64,000 nucleotides of DNA, from NCBI RefSeq assembly GCF_004000605.1, contig NZ_CP018911.1:496001-560000 (forward strand), given 5' to 3'. The position numbers and the translations under genes were made by a program. Below are positions 62,269 through 64,000 of this stretch, piece after piece; the stretch's first letter is position 1, and every line of letters starts with the position of its first letter. The notes beneath the pieces are model-generated. The model did not search any database, was not told the DNA's origin, and saw only the letters and a list, made by a program, of their open reading frames with translations. The DNA is from Glycocaulis alkaliphilus (GTDB lineage: Bacteria > Pseudomonadota > Alphaproteobacteria > Caulobacterales > Maricaulaceae).

Positions 62269-64000
62269 TTAGTTGCCAATGGAGAACAGGGTGACCTGCA
62301 ACCGGATGGACCGGTTCGGTCCCAGATTGCCGATGACCAGATTTTCCTGATTATAGATGACGCGGATATCGGTGCATTCATCGCGATAGATCAGGCTCAG
62401 ATCCTGCCGGCGGGTGATGCCGCGTTCCAGGTCACGATCGGCCCGGTAGCCCACATACCAGTTGTCAGTGACACGGAAATTGCCGCCAAAGCGAATTGAC
62501 TCGCGCACCGGGGTGGCGACGGCCGCATCATCGACCAGCGAGTAGACGGCGTTGGCATTGATCCGCCAGAATGACAGCCGGGAAAAGGCATCGACCCGGT
62601 TCGCCTCTCCGGTAGTGCCGTCATAGCGCCCGTGCACGCCAACCTCGAACAGGCTTGCAAAGCGGACATTGAGCTGGGCAACCCAGTCGGACTCTTCCTG
62701 CACAAGTCCGGACCCCGGTGCGAAAGACGCATCGCCGTCCAGCCGGAAGCTGCGTCCAATAAAGACGTCCGTGTCGGGCAGATAGGGTGTCTTTGTACGG
62801 AAATTGGCCATAAGGCCGGTGTTGAGGTGGGTGCCTTCCTCCCATGCATCATACCCGTTGGAGCGGTTTCGCGAGAACAGGTTGGAAACATCGAGCTCAA
62901 GGTTGAGACTGTCTTCGCCCGGCGCGATCTCGTCAGCCGACAGGCCGGTTGAGGTCACCAGCTGGGCTCTTGGCGCCAGTATCACATCTCCCAGATTGCC
63001 CGGCCGGACGAAGGGCCATGAGACATCGACACCGGCATTGGCCATGGTGCGGGTGAGGCTGCGTGTCTCCAGCGTGCTGCCGTTCGCGTCGGTGATGGTG
63101 AAGTGATAGGCGTCGGCGCGCGCGCTGGCGAACGGCATGGCGCGAATGCCGCCCGCAAAGGTGAAATTGCGTGACCAATCCACCTCGCCGGTGGCCCGTC
63201 CGTAATCATTGCCTTCATCCCGGGTGAAGTAGACGGCCGATCCCCGCGCATTGGCAAATCCCGCATATTCGGGCAACGGGATACGGTAATTGGCTTCGAT
63301 CATGGGTGCCACCAGAGGCAGCGCCCCATCAGGAACGTCCTCGCGCAAAGACTGGAATCTCATGGCCGACGCGTTGAAGAAATACTGGCGCGTCCGGCCG
63401 CGCAGATTCACTTCCGAGGGCAGGAGGCGGGCGTTCAGCTGGGCAAAATCGGAGCGCCTGTCCGCATCGCTGATCATGCTGTAGCGTTCAAGATAGAGAG
63501 GGTCGCTGGCGACCTGCACGTTGAAGCGCCACAACCATCCCGGGGCTATATTGAAGGCACCCGTGCCAACGATATGGCCGCGCAGGTCGCTTTCACCAAA
63601 TCTCCCGTCCCGGTCGAATTCCTGCTCATAGGTCAGGCTGCCGCGCAGACGGATGGAGCCCGACCAGAACCGCTGCCGGTACTCATAGCGCAGGACAGGA
63701 TTGTATCCGGTCATCACCATTGGCGTCAGGACGACGTCGCGGTGAGGGGACATCACGTAATAATAGGGCTGCTGGTAGACAAAGCCGAGCCGGTTGGAGA
63801 TGTCGGCCGTCGGAAAGAGAAAGCCCGAGCGGCGCGGTGCGGAGGGATCCGCGTGCGCGAAAACCGGCGAGTAGAGGATCGGGACGCCAAACGCTTCCAG
63901 GCGCGCATCACGATAATAGATCATTTCGGATTCAGGATCCTGGGTCACCTCGCTCGCGCGCAGGCGCCAGGTCGGAGGCCGTGAGCCATCCTCGCAGATA
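62269..64000 (-). CDS. lptD: LPS-assembly protein LptD (copy 2, partial)
   Basis: The C-terminal 576 codons and the stop are in the window; the gene's N-terminal part, with signal peptide and most of the OstA domain, lies beyond the right edge. The frame is open to the last base, and the visible part aligns with copy 1 from the CEDGSRPPTWRLRASEV region to the C-terminal SIGN. The barrel region is more diverged than most of the block, as usual for surface-exposed parts. Confidence 0.9.
   Translation of the reverse strand, partial: ICEDGSRPPTWRLRASEVTQDPESEMIYYRDARLEAFGVPILYSPVFAHADPSAPRRSGFLFPTADISNRLGFVYQQPYYYVMSPHRDVVLTPMVMTGYNPVLRYEYRQRFWSGSIRLRGSLTYEQEFDRDGRFGESDLRGHIVGTGAFNIAPGWLWRFNVQVASDPLYLERYSMISDADRRSDFAQLNARLLPSEVNLRGRTRQYFFNASAMRFQSLREDVPDGALPLVAPMIEANYRIPLPEYAGFANARGSAVYFTRDEGNDYGRATGEVDWSRNFTFAGGIRAMPFASARADAYHFTITDANGSTLETRSLTRTMANAGVDVSWPFVRPGNLGDVILAPRAQLVTSTGLSADEIAPGEDSLNLELDVSNLFSRNRSNGYDAWEEGTHLNTGLMANFRTKTPYLPDTDVFIGRSFRLDGDASFAPGSGLVQEESDWVAQLNVRFASLFEVGVHGRYDGTTGEANRVDAFSRLSFWRINANAVYSLVDDAAVATPVRESIRFGGNFRVTDNWYVGYRADRDLERGITRRQDLSLIYRDECTDIRVIYNQENLVIGNLGPNRSIRLQVTLFSIGN

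Larger units (their letters stand above)
42373..64000 (+). repeat. Copy 2 of a duplicated, diverged housekeeping segment
   Basis: Matches copy 1 gene for gene (see 1-20,933) and continues past the window edge. Its left edge extends at least to the junction near 41,840. It differs by a toxin-antitoxin insertion between the glycosyltransferase and ribD-like genes, and the rfbA-aminotransferase part seems more diverged than the rest. Confidence 0.95.

Noticed and set aside
1-64000. CRISPR array
   Set aside because: No series of equal direct repeats with regular spacers was found; the only short repeats are the iterons at 28.9 kb and intergenic hairpins.

Overview
The window is GC-rich, densely coded DNA that looks like an alphaproteobacterium, probably of the Maricaulales/Hyphomonadales group (inference). 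Supporting signs are a SAM-II riboswitch on a hom-metX-metZ operon, a 626-residue NrdA behind paired NrdR boxes, a PutA without an N-terminal DNA-binding domain, and a dense envelope/LPS gene set.

The dominant oddity is that the same chromosomal segment is present twice in the same orientation. Copy 1 (1-20,933 of the shared part) and copy 2 (42,373-64,000) carry the same order: TonB-like lipoprotein, SAM-II switch, hom, metX, metZ, LpxR-like protein, nrdA, putA, glycosyltransferase, ribD-like deaminase, gpmA, a 75-aa unknown, kdsD, phosphomannomutase, rfbB, rfbA, sugar aminotransferase, lptD. Copy 1 continues into glmS and galU; the window ends inside copy 2 lptD. By eye the copies share roughly 80-85% of bases in the stretches I compared and more at protein level, and every gene in both is intact. 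The only clear content difference is a toxin-antitoxin pair in copy 2 between the glycosyltransferase and ribD. The copies meet at about 41,837-41,851, where metH breaks off after about 115 codons and runs into an inverted, truncated histidine-kinase gene across a short GC microhomology. A chimeric join of two related genomes is the simplest reading; an acquired second copy of the segment is the alternative.

Between the blocks lies accessory DNA. From 24,459 to 28,068 is a two-gene ATPase/subtilase operon matching the IetAS toxin-antitoxin and anti-phage type. From 28,246 to 37,139, bounded by a 16-bp repeat of the 3' end of a CAU-anticodon tRNA, is an 8.9-kb integrated element. It carries a replication-type helix-turn-helix protein with iterons inside its gene, HNH nuclease, large terminase, HK97-type capsid, protease and portal, a small xis-like protein and a tyrosine integrase. 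It has no tail, connector or lysis genes. This is the gene content expected of a capsid-forming phage satellite (cf-PICI-like), here with the head genes in reversed order and the integrase coupled to the portal gene.

After the tRNA comes core DNA: a SIMPL-domain protein, an mlaA-mlaC-HAD operon and metF-metH.

Functionally, hom-metX-metZ with metF and metH make methionine, and both operons share a palindromic operator in addition to the riboswitch. KdsD, phosphomannomutase, GlmS, GalU, RfbA/RfbB and the aminotransferase supply nucleotide sugars for LPS and surface glycans, LptD inserts LPS, and MlaA/MlaC maintain outer-membrane lipid asymmetry.
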